From positions 127,473,113 through 127,537,112 of the forward strand of contig OX104127.1 in NCBI GenBank assembly GCA_944470555.2: a stretch of 64,000 nt of DNA, in the 5' to 3' direction. Below, in pieces: positions 35,517 to 47,243 of this stretch. A program made the translations under genes and the position numbers. Source of the stretch: Heterobilharzia americana. Its lineage: Eukaryota; Platyhelminthes; Trematoda; Strigeidida; Schistosomatidae. Position 1 is the first letter of the stretch, and each line of letters starts with the position of its first letter. Below the pieces are notes generated by a model. It was not told the DNA's origin. It ran no database searches and saw nothing but the letters and a program-made list of their open reading frames with translations.

Positions 35517-35690
35517 CACCATGGATTGACATCAGTTGGAGAAACACCGAAAACCTGGGGGCGCTGGAAAATTGTTTCGTTCCAACATGGGACTCCTCAG
35601 CAGTGCGCACAGCTATCCAGTGTTCCCAAGTTTCCGGTGTTTCTCCAGCTAATACCAGTCCATGATGAATACTAGCCTGAAATCAGTAAA
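35517..35690. mobile_element. Sm-alpha-like SINE fragments, head to head
   Basis: A minus-strand fragment (35606 down to about 35517) contains a hammerhead and the SINE tail. A plus-strand fragment (from about 35610) contains the post-cleavage sequence and the same tail. The arms 35517-35571 and 35622-35676 are an imperfect inverted repeat (roughly 80% by eye), both ending in a GGTGAATA/GATGAATA word. The tRNA-like heads are missing. Confidence 0.7.
35558..35606 (-). ncRNA. Hammerhead ribozyme motif in SINE, intact core
   Basis: Minus strand: GCACTG, core CTGAGGA (35600-35594), stem II GTCCC..GGAAC with one C.A mismatch, GAAA (35578-35575), a weak stem III, a TTC cleavage triplet ending at 35567, then CAGCGC, which pairs with GCACTG over 5 of 6 bases. 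This is the best stem I among the copies here. TTC in place of GTC still fits the NUH rule for cleavage sites. Confidence 0.7.
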
Positions 35691-38035
35691 TCCTCACAAA
35701 CCTAAAAACTGAATTGTTCTTTTTGACTCAAGGAAACCTTGTACTCAGATAAGCTTAGTGAGAATACGAATCCAGTATACTTGGTGTGGTTAGTAAATGA
35801 AGCTACTGAAAAGTAATGAAACGAGAACAAACAACAGCTGAGATCACATAAGAAACTGCATCACTGAAAACATCAGCCATCTACCTGTAAGTAATCATCT
35901 TTGCCCGAAACTCGGAGGTTCATGTAAGTGTTATCATGCTAGAGAAATACCGATAAGCTATCATATCCAATGACAAACTACAATACAATAAGCAGACTCA
36001 ACAAAATAGGAGAATCAGATTCATGTAGGAGTAAAATTTCAGCACTATGGTAGAGTATGGTTAGATTGTTTATCTGATGTAGTTTGAAACATCTTTCAGT
36101 AATACTATATCACGGTGTGCTATATCAAATATACAGCTGAATCAGATTCAGTTGCTCCGAATAACTCGGTCTCTTGATTTCATTGATAGCATATAACTGA
36201 CAATTTTGACTTCTCTAGTACGATAAACTAGTGTTACAGTGTATAGTTCAGTCCTATAAAATTAGATAAAGCATTAACTGATTAATATTTACTCAGTTCA
36301 GCTGCCAATATTCTTCAAAAAAAATATGTGGTCATTCCATCAAATAACTTTAAACAATTATTAACGATGTTTCGTTTTTACTAACAGGAAGGTAACAAGC
36401 AATAGTCTTCTATAAACACTTTAGCAATGCCATTTAGACACCGTGCATAAACCTTTTCTGAACGAATTATTCACATGAAATAAATTGTCTTCCTGTGAGG
36501 GAAGCATGACTCATCTTCAGAATATACTCACCAAAAAGTGAAAATAGTTACCAAATTTTCCAGTCTGCATGGGAATTGCCCGAAGTTGATTCCACAAATT
36601 TGGGCAATCTTCTAAGGTGAGGGTAGAAGTCATGGTGATGTTGAGTTTTCGGAACTAAACGGTTAAATCATGAGGCTTTTATTGTCCTTCAAAATAGTAT
36701 TGTTAGCTCTAACATCAATATGAAGTGCTACTTAACTAGCATTGATGCAGGGAAACTTGATTTTGTAGACATGTTTCTCATAAAAAGTCTCATTTTTTTT
36801 TTATTTCCCCGACTAAGTTGCGGGTATGGATACAAATTCATTCGATGAATTCTCAGGAAAGCCTAGATTATGTGATCTGAGTTATAGGCGGCTTGTAAAG
36901 GAAAACTGTTAACAGTCATCAGGACAAATAAGTGCATAGAAACTGACTTAGCTTTTCTATTGGAACCCGACTGAGAAGCTCAGAAACTCTTCCAATATAT
37001 GCAATAGATTTACTCTTCTAAAGCTTTTCTATTCTTGTTATCGCTGAAAAACATTCTCAAATTTGAACGATTCCCATTGGTTGTTTCAGTGTTATTTGGC
37101 TGGTTATGGTTGAAAATCATTGTCTCCGCTATCTTTAGATGTTGACACACTGCTCAACTGTTAGAAATATTGAGACATATAGAGCCCTTATTTAATGATA
37201 TATAACTTAGATTAAAAACAAATCCATTTTCTTAAACTGGGTATCAGCAGTTTAATTCAAATGATTGCAAACAAGATAGGAAAGTTTCACAACTGTTGCT
37301 CAAATACAAAACTTAGTGAATATTAAATGGAAAGAAAATATGTCAGCATTTGAAAACAAGAATTTTTGCAAAGAAACAACATTCAGTAGATTCCTGTAAA
37401 ATGTATCTAAAACTCTAGAGAATTCTTATGTGTAAAAATTTTCAACTGCTGAAAGCCACACAAACACTCTTGTATTTACTCACAAATAAACCAAATAGCA
37501 GATAAACTGGAACAATAGGCTTGGTTGAAACCAAACTTTAATTAGTTTTATGATTACTCATTCCACATAAAGATTTACACTAGGATTGCTATTCAGTAGG
37601 AAGTATTATCTGCAACCTTATTTAAACCTTTATTTTGGTTGACAGAGGCCATCCATTCATTGTCATGGAAAAATACTTGCTTATTAAACTGTTCAAACTG
37701 TGAATAGCCTTTATGAGATATCACTAGTGTGAAAGAAGGGTGATACATCAGTCTACAGATCTGACTGCGTTTCCTCAACTACCTTTGATTATTATCCATT
37801 AGGAAGTATGGAAAAGAAGAGGTTCAGCGAAACAAGCAGCAAATATTGAAAAGAAGGTTTCATTCACGTTGAATTCAAGAGAAATGTAGTATGTGAGAAA
37901 ACATATGAAAATCAAAGGAGCACTAAAATGAAGCCTTCCTTCAGGCAAACTTGTATTAGTATACGATACTGTATGCTCACTGAGTCAGTTCAAATCGGAC
38001 AAATTTCCCGCTCATGTTATCTCCGAGTGGATTTA
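35691..38035. other. Intergenic, nothing firm
   Basis: No gene. 36650-36735 weakly resembles 18790-18850. Confidence 0.4.
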
Positions 38036-38039
38036 TCAA

Positions 38040-38230
38040 TTTACAGACAGCTATGGTAGGAATTACTTTGAAAAGACTTGGAGAAGGGGATTCATTCGGT
38101 TCGCTGAGCATATTCCGAAGAATTTGCGTCTGAAAAGGGAAAAGATTTTAACCAGTGAAATTGCTTGACATCTCATAGACATAGGATGTCAGGTTGATGA
38201 CTCAAGGGATCCGAATTCATGAAATTTTTG
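38040..38230 (+). mobile_element. Penelope-like element relic (GIY-YIG piece)
   Basis: The translated relic (GRNYFEKTWRRGF, then FAEHIPKNLRLKREKIL, then DIGCQVDDS after a stop) parallels YIGRTERRVYD.SEHILRNLRLKVEKVL of the copy at 25120-25210. Stops and missing residues show it is dead. Short and old. Confidence 0.6.
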
Positions 38231-38520
38231 AGTCGTTTTATCAGTAGTGAGTCACAACAACAACTTTCAAAAATGGTCCTCTAAAAAACTTAATGAGATT
38301 AGTAGATAAGAAAAAAGAAAAAGTAGTGAAATATGCATTTGTTTTCTATTTCGTAGATATACTTTAACGACTATATATATATCAATCTAGAAAATAAGAA
38401 AATAATTCAATAAAACATGGTTCATACCATACCATTTACCAAAGTACTTGATATCAAAAACTTTTCTCCTTAATTATGTTCTACCGGTAAACAGAATAAA
38501 ACTGTTAATTCAATATTCAT
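38231..38520. other. Intergenic, nothing recognised
   Basis: No feature seen; borders the fold-back element. Confidence 0.4.
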
Positions 38521-38522
38521 GA

Positions 38523-38829
38523 TATACGTAAGTTTTTATATAATCCCAGCGTGTTTAGAAAATCGAAAACAAGATTTTTCTGAACGTTTCGTTGTGCATG
38601 CCACAGCGTCTTCAGCAGTATATTGGATTTTATGAAAGATCAAAACATATACTGTCAAAAGTACATGTAGACAGAAATTTCTACATGTACTTTTGACAGT
38701 ATATGTTTTGATGTTTCATAAAATCAGAATGTACTGCTGAAGAAGCTGTGGCATACACAACGAAACGTTCATAAAAATCTTGTTTTCGATTTTCTAAACA
38801 CGCTGGGAGTATATAAAAAGTTACCTATG
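38523..38829. repeat. Fold-back element, ~148 bp inverted arms, 10-base loop
   Basis: The left arm 38523-38670 and right arm 38681-38829 are reverse complements with only scattered mismatches (about 90% or more by eye). They share CCAGCGTGTTTAGAAAATCG and ACATATACTGTCAAAAGTAC. The loop is ACAGAAATTT. No ORF inside. It could be a MITE-like or fold-back transposon or an inverted duplication. As RNA it would form a long hairpin. It lies about 210 bp beyond the stop codon of the receptor gene, in the direction of that gene's transcription. Confidence 0.9.
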
Positions 38830-39042
38830 TAATGAATCAACCTGACTCGGCGCTCAACTTCTTTCACGACATTCGTAAAAACTATGACCTGGATGTTTAT
38901 AATGTTAATTGAATACTCCATAAAACTGTTAGCATGAAAATGTAGGAAGTAATGTCAAATAATAATTCCTCTGTTTTGCTTCCATTCACTTCAGTTTTTA
39001 GTGATCTTTCTACTTTAATTTCCGCTGGTTTAAATGTTTGTT

Positions 39043-40224
39043 TCATATGGAAGTCTTTCTAGATATTGTACTTGATTGTGATACAATTCGACTTGTTCTA
39101 ATTTCAAGTTCATTTTTACTTAGATGAGTTTCTGAATGTTCACTTGGACAAATGGTTGGTATTGTCAAACTGAGTTTCTGTGAACATGTACAACAATAAT
39201 AATTTATTGTTTGTATAAGGTATACTTGTAATGGACGAATCGTAAATATAAGTGCACTTGGATTGATACAACTATTCAGTGTTACAAGCCACAAACCAAA
39301 CAGATGAGTAGTACAACCAATCTGATAGGATATCCATTGATGTATACCAAGAAAATAATAAATTCTGTCATATGAATGGGTAATAAGAAAGACAGATTGC
39401 ATAATACATGTAGCTATTGTTAATGATTGGGCGATTTTCCGATGTCTCTTTTGTTTATTAGATAGTTTAACAATCTGACGAGTGGAGAGATTACGATTAC
39501 AATTGGCATTGTTACTGTTGTCATCAGCACCACGGTTACTGCTGACTTGGCGATAAAATGTCGAGTTTCTTAGCACATTTATAACCTTGCCATACACACT
39601 TATGGTCAGTATACATGGAAATAAGTATGTAAGACATGGCCATAGTATAGAATCTACTTTCATCAAGATAAATATCCATTTTTTGTCATATATAACTGTA
39701 TCGTAACACTTTTTATCACGATACTGTAATAACAATGGATTAATGGCGATCAATGCAAATGAATAGGTTATAATACTTGTATATGCCAGGATTATGTAGA
39801 TATTTTGACGCAGTTGGTATGTACGACTGTAGACAACAGCACCCAACCGATCCAAAGCTGTGCACATCATATTACTTAAACTTAACAATACTACTAACCA
39901 GAATAGAGTATAACTAAACCATAAATAGCATAATACACTATCAATTATGATATAATCTGTATACCAGCGTTCTGATTTCAATATTTTTAACAAAGCAAAT
40001 GTACAGATAAGACAGTCAAATATACACTGATTACTCAATAGTAGTGTTGTTAAACGTGATCCCAATTTCACATTGAGCAATGCATATAGTACAAATAAAT
40101 TCAATAGTATTCCAGTTAACTGAATTAGGATTGCGAAAAATTTTATACACAAAAATGAAATAATTTTGGATGAATCTGTTGTTGTGCTTGACAGCTGAGT
40201 ACAATTTCCATCCATAATTTCCAT
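39043..40224 (-). CDS. Rhodopsin-like G-protein-coupled receptor (orphan), single exon
   Basis: 393 residues with seven hydrophobic segments: TM1 about 21-50 (N42), TM2 57-80 (D70), TM3 99-122, TM4 142-163, TM5 186-212 (P203, Y211), TM6 262-290 and TM7 300-326. C99 and C173 are placed for the TM3-ECL2 disulfide. The N-terminus has one possible N-glycosylation site (NCT at 7-9), and C344/C345 follow TM7 as possible palmitoylation sites. Family motifs are altered: DRL (125-127) in place of DRY, no CWxP in TM6, and NPSALI (321-326) in place of NPxxY. A basic, Asn-rich third loop (about 218-262) precedes TM6. The start has a good context (A at -3, G at +4). It senses an unknown ligand at the plasma membrane. 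Platyhelminth-specific rhodopsin-like orphan receptors are the likeliest group; this is inference. Confidence 0.9.
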   Translation of the reverse strand: MEIMDGNCTQLSSTTTDSSKIISFLCIKFFAILIQLTGILLNLFVLYALLNVKLGSRLTTLLLSNQCIFDCLICTFALLKILKSERWYTDYIIIDSVLCYLWFSYTLFWLVVLLSLSNMMCTALDRLGAVVYSRTYQLRQNIYIILAYTSIITYSFALIAINPLLLQYRDKKCYDTVIYDKKWIFILMKVDSILWPCLTYLFPCILTISVYGKVINVLRNSTFYRQVSSNRGADDNSNNANCNRNLSTRQIVKLSNKQKRHRKIAQSLTIATCIMQSVFLITHSYDRIYYFLGIHQWISYQIGCTTHLFGLWLVTLNSCINPSALIFTIRPLQVYLIQTINYYCCTCSQKLSLTIPTICPSEHSETHLSKNELEIRTSRIVSQSSTISRKTSI

Positions 40225-43200
40225 TTTAAGCGAAAATTCCGTTTACTTCATTCACGATTAATGTTCAATGTGTACAATGATTTTTCAAACGAAGGATGTA
40301 TCACGCTGAAGATAGTAATGAAATTATGAAGATTGATATATCTACGAAATCATGATTATTAACTCCATACACATAGCCAATCATATCTTAAATCATACCA
40401 CCCAAAAAAGTAATTCAGTTTTACGACAAAATGACTCGTATATAATACAATTTAGAAAATGAACGAATTAACCTTGCGGCTTTTATATTGGTTAACTGAT
40501 TTCACAAGCCAGTAAATTTTAAATTCTGATTGGCTGAAACCAAAAGAGTTGGGTCTATTTTGATTGATTGGTAGACGAAAGACAAATCACACATCTCAAG
40601 ATTATTCAGTTGCAACATAATATAAGCGATTCATGACGTCAGCCTAACCAAATATTAGTGTATTTGCATAGTTTGAATATGGAGATAATTTATCCCTTGG
40701 TGATGGAAAGCAAAAGTGCTTTGCTAAGTTAGTTTTCTTTTTAAATGGTCAAACGGGAATTTACAACATTTGAATAGATGAAAAGAAGATATGTAAAGGG
40801 TCTGTATAATCCTGTTTTACCAATCACTAAACAATTTGACATCAAACCATTTTTACTTTCCCCATTGGACGGTTAAACTTTATTCATAAATATCAGAAAA
40901 TAAGGTGTATCTATGCAACCAAAACAGAAGAATAATCATCTTAAGTAACGCAATAGGCTGGTGTCTTGAAAATAATATCAACCTATCGCTGATAATTAGC
41001 ATGTTGCAGTACAAGTAAGTTGTACAAAAACCACTATTGTGCGAAGAAGCTAACTAGTATTACCAGTTACTGTAACTATTTGACAGACGGAAGCCAGTAC
41101 AGTTTAATATGGATAGCTGCGAATGAATTTCTATTGAAATATCTACTACTAATTCAAAAGCTTGGTAGTGATATGTCGATGCGATTTGCAGAGTATCTGA
41201 GTTAGATTATGTAGATAGGTTTACGACACACACACACACACACACATAAATGCAGAAGATGCAAGCTAGTTTACTTCTTAATTACAAAGTGAAGAAAAAA
41301 ATTAACTATGGCGTACCCCAAGATAAAATATAATCAGGATAGATGTTTGAAGTTTACAAAGAACCTTCACATTTAACCAGATATCCAGACTTTAGGTTAT
41401 CCTCTCCCACAACGTTTAAAACGGACTTTAAAAATGTCTCAGTAAAATAACGAAGAGTATAACTAAAACGGCAGTAGATTTAAGACAAGAAACAAGACGC
41501 AGTAGAGACCTTGCGACCGAACAGTTATGCCAGTAAATTTATATACAAGCTCGTAAAAATTTAAGACAAAATAATAAACCAGTTGGTGGTGAAGTACACA
41601 TTGATAATATAAGTAGGAGTGGCGAAACCATGAAGAGGAAATACCAATTCTTCACCATGCTGTCGTAAAGGAAGTAAGCTCAGGAACGCTACTCAGGATT
41701 TTCAACAAGGCTTTGAAGAATGTAACATTTGAACCTATAAACTAACGTCAAAACAAACTTTTCAGATGAATAACGCAACTGAACCTACTAGATTAAATAA
41801 CTTGTTCTACGAGATCTGTTTTAATAACTGAGAAGTCAAATACAAGTCAAAATAGTTAGCAAAGTTAATTAGGCTGAAGATTATTAGACCCCACTAAGAT
41901 ATGGAATCTAAAGAAAAGCTTGACAAGGCCTGTACACCCAGTAGCTCACAACTACACAAGTAGATGATATAAGGTGACAATACTTAAAACTAACTTGGGA
42001 GGGTGAAGGGATTGATAGCCGAAACTTTGCTCCTTGAATTGACGTCTAATACTTATTATAAGTATGACTGCACTTATTCTATGTATAAGGCAAATTTTAC
42101 TACCCCTGTGACAAAAAAGAGAAGGGGTCAGGACTGAAAACACCAAGAGGATAAGTTGTTTCACTACCGTGGTAGGATTATGAGCAGTTATGTGCGCTCC
42201 AAACGCCATCCAATTGATGATACTGTCTCACTGTAATATATATACATGGCATATTCCTACCTATATGAAAAGCAAGCAGTGCAAGCAGCTATTCGCTTCA
42301 TGTGGCAGACTGAGTTTTAAAAGCATGGAAGGCTGAATTTTGGTTGAATAGTATTATTTTCGTAAACGCGTTAATATCTATATATCTGCTTGTGATTGTA
42401 AGCAATAAATCATGTTCCAAGCGTTATCCGGTAAATAATACTGTGCAGCTTTATGAGATAAAGGATAAACTAACATGGAATTTTACTTCTTATCTTAGTG
42501 AACATGTGTGAGACTAGCTTTGGTTATCTGGATTTCCATATGTGAAGTACTTTACTTGCTCAAGAAATAAAAGAAAGAGATACGAAGTAATGAATATCTC
42601 AGTAAAGATTTGTGAATTAGATAAAGAGACACACACTTTAATATTACCAGGCGCAAAACTCTACCCATTTGGTTTAGAAATTCTACTGCAACTAAGAAGA
42701 TTTTGGCTTCAAACTCTGTTTTCTTCAGAGGTTTTCATCATTCATAATTAATGCGGCTCATTAAAGGTTTTCCATTTTCGCATACCTTCTGAATGAATAA
42801 AGTAGTTCACTTATAGAAATCCAGATAACGAAAGCTTATGTCACATTCATCGAATAAGCTTGAACTTCCCCTACATCATCCATTAGTTAGGTACAGTGTA
42901 AGAAATCCCGTTAATTTTATTTGATGAAATCTAGATTAAAAACATGAAGTTGACTGATGGTCAGACTGTTGTGGTATTTTTAATATATTGAAGCTCAGTA
43001 AATGACATTTTGATATACTTCAACACAAAGCTAATTTAGTGTTTTAATACCTCAGATACTTAGTGATGAAGATTTTATCAACATATGAAACACATGTTGC
43101 ACTGATTCATTTAAATCGGTTACTTCAAAAAGGCAACTGCCAGAGTAGCACTGTTTGTTATCGTTTACCGCAGTATAAGTGTACAATTTGGGAGGTACCT

Positions 43201-44180
43201 ACGAAGTTCAGGATTTCTAATCGATCAAATCCCATCGTTTTGCAAACTTCATTTTATAGAGACTAAATAAAAGCCTATAAGCGTCGCATAAAGCATGTTA
43301 CTGTTGATCTACTGGATTGCATTACAAAGACAACCAAATCCTGACTCAAATCACGAATGACTTTAAAGGCCACTCTAGTAAGTACTGAAATAACCAACCA
43401 AAATTCCGTATTTCAGCTGAGGTATTTTTTTACAAAATTAAAGAAACAACTGGCTGTCTCGGTAGTTGTTAGAGCGAGATTTACTCCCAATCACTCTGCC
43501 AAATCGTGTTATGTTCCAGTGGCCTTAGAAAAATTTCGGTATCTACATCAAAAGATATGACTAATACCTACTACTTTATTATCTTTCATGTAGTTGATGT
43601 GTCAGAAGTTAAGCTGTTTGATACAAACTATCAATGAAACAGTCAAGAGAAGACTTAAGAATACTACTTTTAGATCTTGACTTCTTCTGGATGACAAGAA
43701 TATCTTAATTACAAGTTAATTTACTTATTTAGAACGATATACAATGATACAATATTGTTTTCTGAATGAACGACATCTGGAGAAAGGAAAAAATAACTTA
43801 GATCAAAGCCAGAATAATTACATTTTCGACCCACCCTAGTAATCAAGTATTTGTTGTAGCTGATTAAAATTCATGCATATCCTTGTGAAAAATTGATTAT
43901 AAAACCATGTTCTTTTGTAAATTTGTTTGTAAAGACAAATCACTGTTCACCGGCCTATTACAATGACAGAAAATCTAAGAACACACTGCATGATTCAAGT
44001 CAGTCTTCACTTTTGGATTGCCTCTTATGACAAAAAAATTAATGTAGAACCCTAGACACAAGTGCATAGGTTCAAGTTTCCACACTTCACAGCAGTATAC
44101 AAAGAATAAGTGGACAGAATAAAAGTGATATCAAAGCAGACAAAATTGTGTGACGTAATAAGCAAGTTAAAGATAAAGGT
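40225..44180. other. Intergenic, small repeats only
   Basis: The first few hundred bases would hold the receptor promoter; no clear element was identified. There is a (CA)n tract at 41226-41247. 42130-42240 resembles 1310-1440. The short frames (41020-41205, 42542-42751, 43063-43266, 43357-43560) show no motif. Confidence 0.4.
41226..41247. repeat. (CA)n microsatellite
   Basis: Eleven CA units. Confidence 0.9.
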
Positions 44181-44184
44181 TAAT

Positions 44185-44560
44185 GCAAATATTTGAGCAC
44201 TAGAAAACGTCAGAGAGTGAATACATCTGTGTCATGTCACCAAGAGCTCTAATCTATCGATTCTTATCGTCTCTGGGACCCAAGTCAGGTAGTCTACATC
44301 TCTTCGTACGGCTTAGACCAGTAGTTAGGAACCTCATCAACGTTTTTGCCTGGTCATCCTGAACCCTCTCCCAACTTCCTCTAGCTGGGAACGTTGGTCG
44401 CTCGGCATGCGTAGTACATGTCCAAGCCATTTAGGCACGAGGATCACCTTTCGTACAACGGATATCTCCTGTTCTTTTGTGATAATTTTACTTTCCAGCT
44501 GATTATTTGCATCGACCCAACATAACAAGAAAGTAAACACGTATTATTCAACATATAACC
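44185..44560 (-). mobile_element. RTE-2 LINE, 3' fragment
   Basis: The minus-strand frame at 44540-44337 includes WLGHVLRMPSDQR, a hallmark of the RTE-2 C-terminal domain that recurs at 59000 and 47750. The sequence down to about 44185 (ATACATCTGTGTCATGTCACC on the plus strand) matches the 3' UTR of the other copies. Old and 5'-truncated. Confidence 0.7.
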
Positions 44561-44564
44561 TTTT

Positions 44565-46590
44565 GCCAAATGTTCACTTATGATAGATACCTACTCACAC
44601 ATGCCTACATTGTTCCCATAAGGTACTCGAAAACTTGATGAATAAACCAGAGTTAAGACCATTTTCAATTCCTTATCAAGTGAACTGTGGATAAAATGAC
44701 TTATTAGCGATACTCATTAAACTGTACAAATATCCAGAGATATGACATCCACTTCAGTCGACTACCAAAACCTTCACAGTAAACTTGAAAGTAATCGCAC
44801 TAATAGCTGAAATACCATTCTACGAAACTGTAGGTGTATATTTTCCGAACGACTGGTAGCTGAAAATTTGAATGTAAGAGTTGACACGCATTTGAAAGTA
44901 AGTCTGAATTGAACGAATTGGAATAATTACATTAAGTATGCTATTGCACAAAATTTAGCATCTTAACATCAAAACCTAAATCATACTTAAGTGCCACCCG
45001 AATTATTTATTGCATGTTCATATAATACACAAGCTTTTTAAGGCTTGTCCTACCAATTAAACGTCTTCAGCTTAGCCGCTTATAATTTTGATTGGTTTAA
45101 AATGTTCCCCAGTAATTTCCTACTTTGAGTTCAAATAAATTATTTGAGTAGTCCTAACCACCTGTATACAGTTTTTCTTTGTTTTCTGTAGAGACTGAGT
45201 AACCCACGTTTAGCGAATTTAATAAAAACGGGTTGTGCATGATACAAAAACAATACAAACATGTTGCTTGATAACAGTCCCGTTGCTTTGTGACTGCTTG
45301 GAGCTTGACAGACGAGGACTGATGGCAAATGTATCTGCTCCAGCACTTAAAAAAAACCTTTAGTCCTGAAAGTCATCACTAGTCAGTTTAGAGTTCCTCA
45401 GGATTTTGTGTTGAAGCTCTTAAGTGGAGGTGTTTTCACTAAAAGTGATGTAGATAAGTATAGTTTGGTAACTAGGCATCAGTCCTGTGGCTAGTCTTCA
45501 GAAAGAAACGCTGTCGGTACAGACAGATTAAAAGATAGTGAAACAATGAGCTTTACATTCGTGAATTGAAGTCTTTTGTAACATTAATTATACTTGATTT
45601 ACTTAACAGATGACAATACAAGTACTACTGTTGCCAGTTTGTGAAGTGAGGTCCATCTCACATTTAACTCCAGTCACAAATCTTTGTAAGATTGATTACG
45701 CTGTAGCAACCAACATACTTAGTTGGATACTACTAGGGTTGTGCTTAAACTTCTTTCAGATATTTGATAATTCTAGTACTGATGTTAGTGACTTGGTGTG
45801 GTGCCTTGTTCTCTCATCACATGTTGATTCAACAAACATCCAGAGATGAAAAGCCTCCAGAACTTAATTAACAACTGCAAAAGCATGCACAGATGAAGAA
45901 GTTCCGCCTAGATCTCACTGTTCCACAACTAGGCAGACAACTACAATCTAGTCTAGCTATTCAAACTGGTTCCATGTTCTTACTACTAATTTGGTTAAGT
46001 GTACACTCTTTGATTTCTTTTAAAAACCACAATACATCATAAAGATTTCCAAGTTGTTGTGATTATGCGAAGTACAGACAGTCACTTGATTATTTCTAGT
46101 CAAAAAGTCAAGTGACAATTTATCAGTTTGCTGAAGCAGTCTACAAAATAATATCAGTCCGTGCCGAGATTTCTGCAGTTAGGCTAAAGGGAAACACCCT
46201 TAGACTCATAAAATTATAGTGAAAATCATTCTACACAATTCAGCTGCTTAGTTATGATTAGCAACACCAGGCGGAAAATAGAGGACTTGCACTTCATGAT
46301 TACATTAACAAATTGGCTTCGTTTTAGTCTATCTAACATATTAGATAGTAATATAAACTTGTGCGCTGGATGACGTTTTGAACACAAATTATCAGCTATT
46401 GGCATTTTAAAGAAGGTGAACTTTGGAAAACGCTTGTATGCTCCAACGACTCCCTACTGTTTTATTTCCAATGACCGGGGAATTTTCCAACTGTAAATAT
46501 TGCTTTACCAGTTTGATCGCGATGGACTACAGTACGGCCAATAAAACAGATGAAAAGGGAAAGAAAAATCGGATTTGCGCGACTTATTGA
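44565..46590. other. Intergenic, nothing recognised
   Basis: The open frame 45610-45849 (79 codons, hydrophobic centre) shows no recognisable family and no splice partners. Nothing else seen. Confidence 0.4.
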
Positions 46591-46591
46591 T

Positions 46592-46778
46592 TCCAAGTTG
46601 GCATTCATCATGAACTGACATCAGTTGGGGGAATTTTGGAAACCTGGAAGAACTGGATAACTGTTTCGTCCCAGTATGGGACTCCTTAGCAATACGCAAC
46701 CATGACCCCACCATGAGTCAAACCCACGATCTTCAGGTCCCGTGGCCGGCACGTTACCATTGAGCCACTGGGCCGGAA
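46592..46778 (-). mobile_element. Sm-alpha-like SINE with hammerhead (left arm)
   Basis: Minus strand: tRNA-like head with A-box TGGCTCAATGGTA and B-box GGGTTTGACTC (B-box at 46725-46715), then the hammerhead, then a tail ending near the GATGAATGCCAACTTGGAA word. Mirror of the copy at 47244-47430. Confidence 0.85.
46650..46700 (-). ncRNA. Hammerhead motif in SINE (left arm), core position 5 changed
   Basis: Core CTAAGGA (46689-46683) has A at position 5, where G is invariant in active hammerheads. Stem II GTCCC/GGGAC is perfect over 5 bp, and GAAAC is intact. The cleavage triplet is ATC. Likely inactive because of G5A. Confidence 0.75.
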
Positions 46779-46944
46779 TCTAATCGTCCATATTCCCAAC
46801 TGCTGTCAGTTCACGATATAACGCGACCATTACCCAATGTCATTGTTGAGTGTTTATCCTCTTATCCACCAGGTTTGCCCCACTGGTCACGACTTCTTAT
46901 TGGGACTTCGGGAATCACCTCCTAAAGCTAGTCACCAATGAGCA

Positions 46945-47060
46945 TTAGCCCAACTGAATTTGGGACAAAACAGCTGTCTAGTGCTTTCAGATTTCCAATG
47001 TTCCTACACCTGATGTCAGCCCATGGTGAATACTAACTTGAAAAATCTTTATATCCTCAC
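46945..47060 (+). mobile_element. Partial Sm-alpha-like SINE in palindrome spacer
   Basis: A headless fragment: CTGAATTTGGGAC, AAAACAGCTGTC, then a tail through CCTGATGTCAGCCCATGGTG to ATCCTCACAAATCC. The ending ATCCTCACAAA also occurs at 35689-35698. It diverges clearly from the two arm copies. Confidence 0.7.
46952..46990 (+). ncRNA. Decayed hammerhead remnant
   Basis: Only the 3' half is clear: GGGAC, AAAAC (for GAAAC), the palindromic stem III ACAGCTGT and a GTC triplet. The CTGANGA core is reduced to CTGAA. Not functional by sequence. Confidence 0.55.
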
Positions 47061-47243
47061 AAATCCAATTGAACTAGTGCCAACTAGCGATTAGCTTTGG
47101 GAGGTGATTCCCGAAGTCCCAATGAGAAGTCGTGACCAGTGGGGCAAACCTGGTGGATAAGAGGATAAACACTCAACAATGACATTGGGTAATGGTCGCG
47201 TTATATCGTGAACTGACAGCAGTTGGGAATATGGACGATTAGA

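Noticed and set aside
45610..45849. 79-codon frame with a hydrophobic middle as a small membrane protein
   Set aside because: No recognisable family, no good start context and no splice partners; length is within chance for AT-rich DNA of this size.
46505..46714. Two identical small proteins on opposite strands (46505-46714 and 47308-47517)
   Set aside because: Both are the same antisense or sense reading of the SINE hammerhead region in the palindrome arms.
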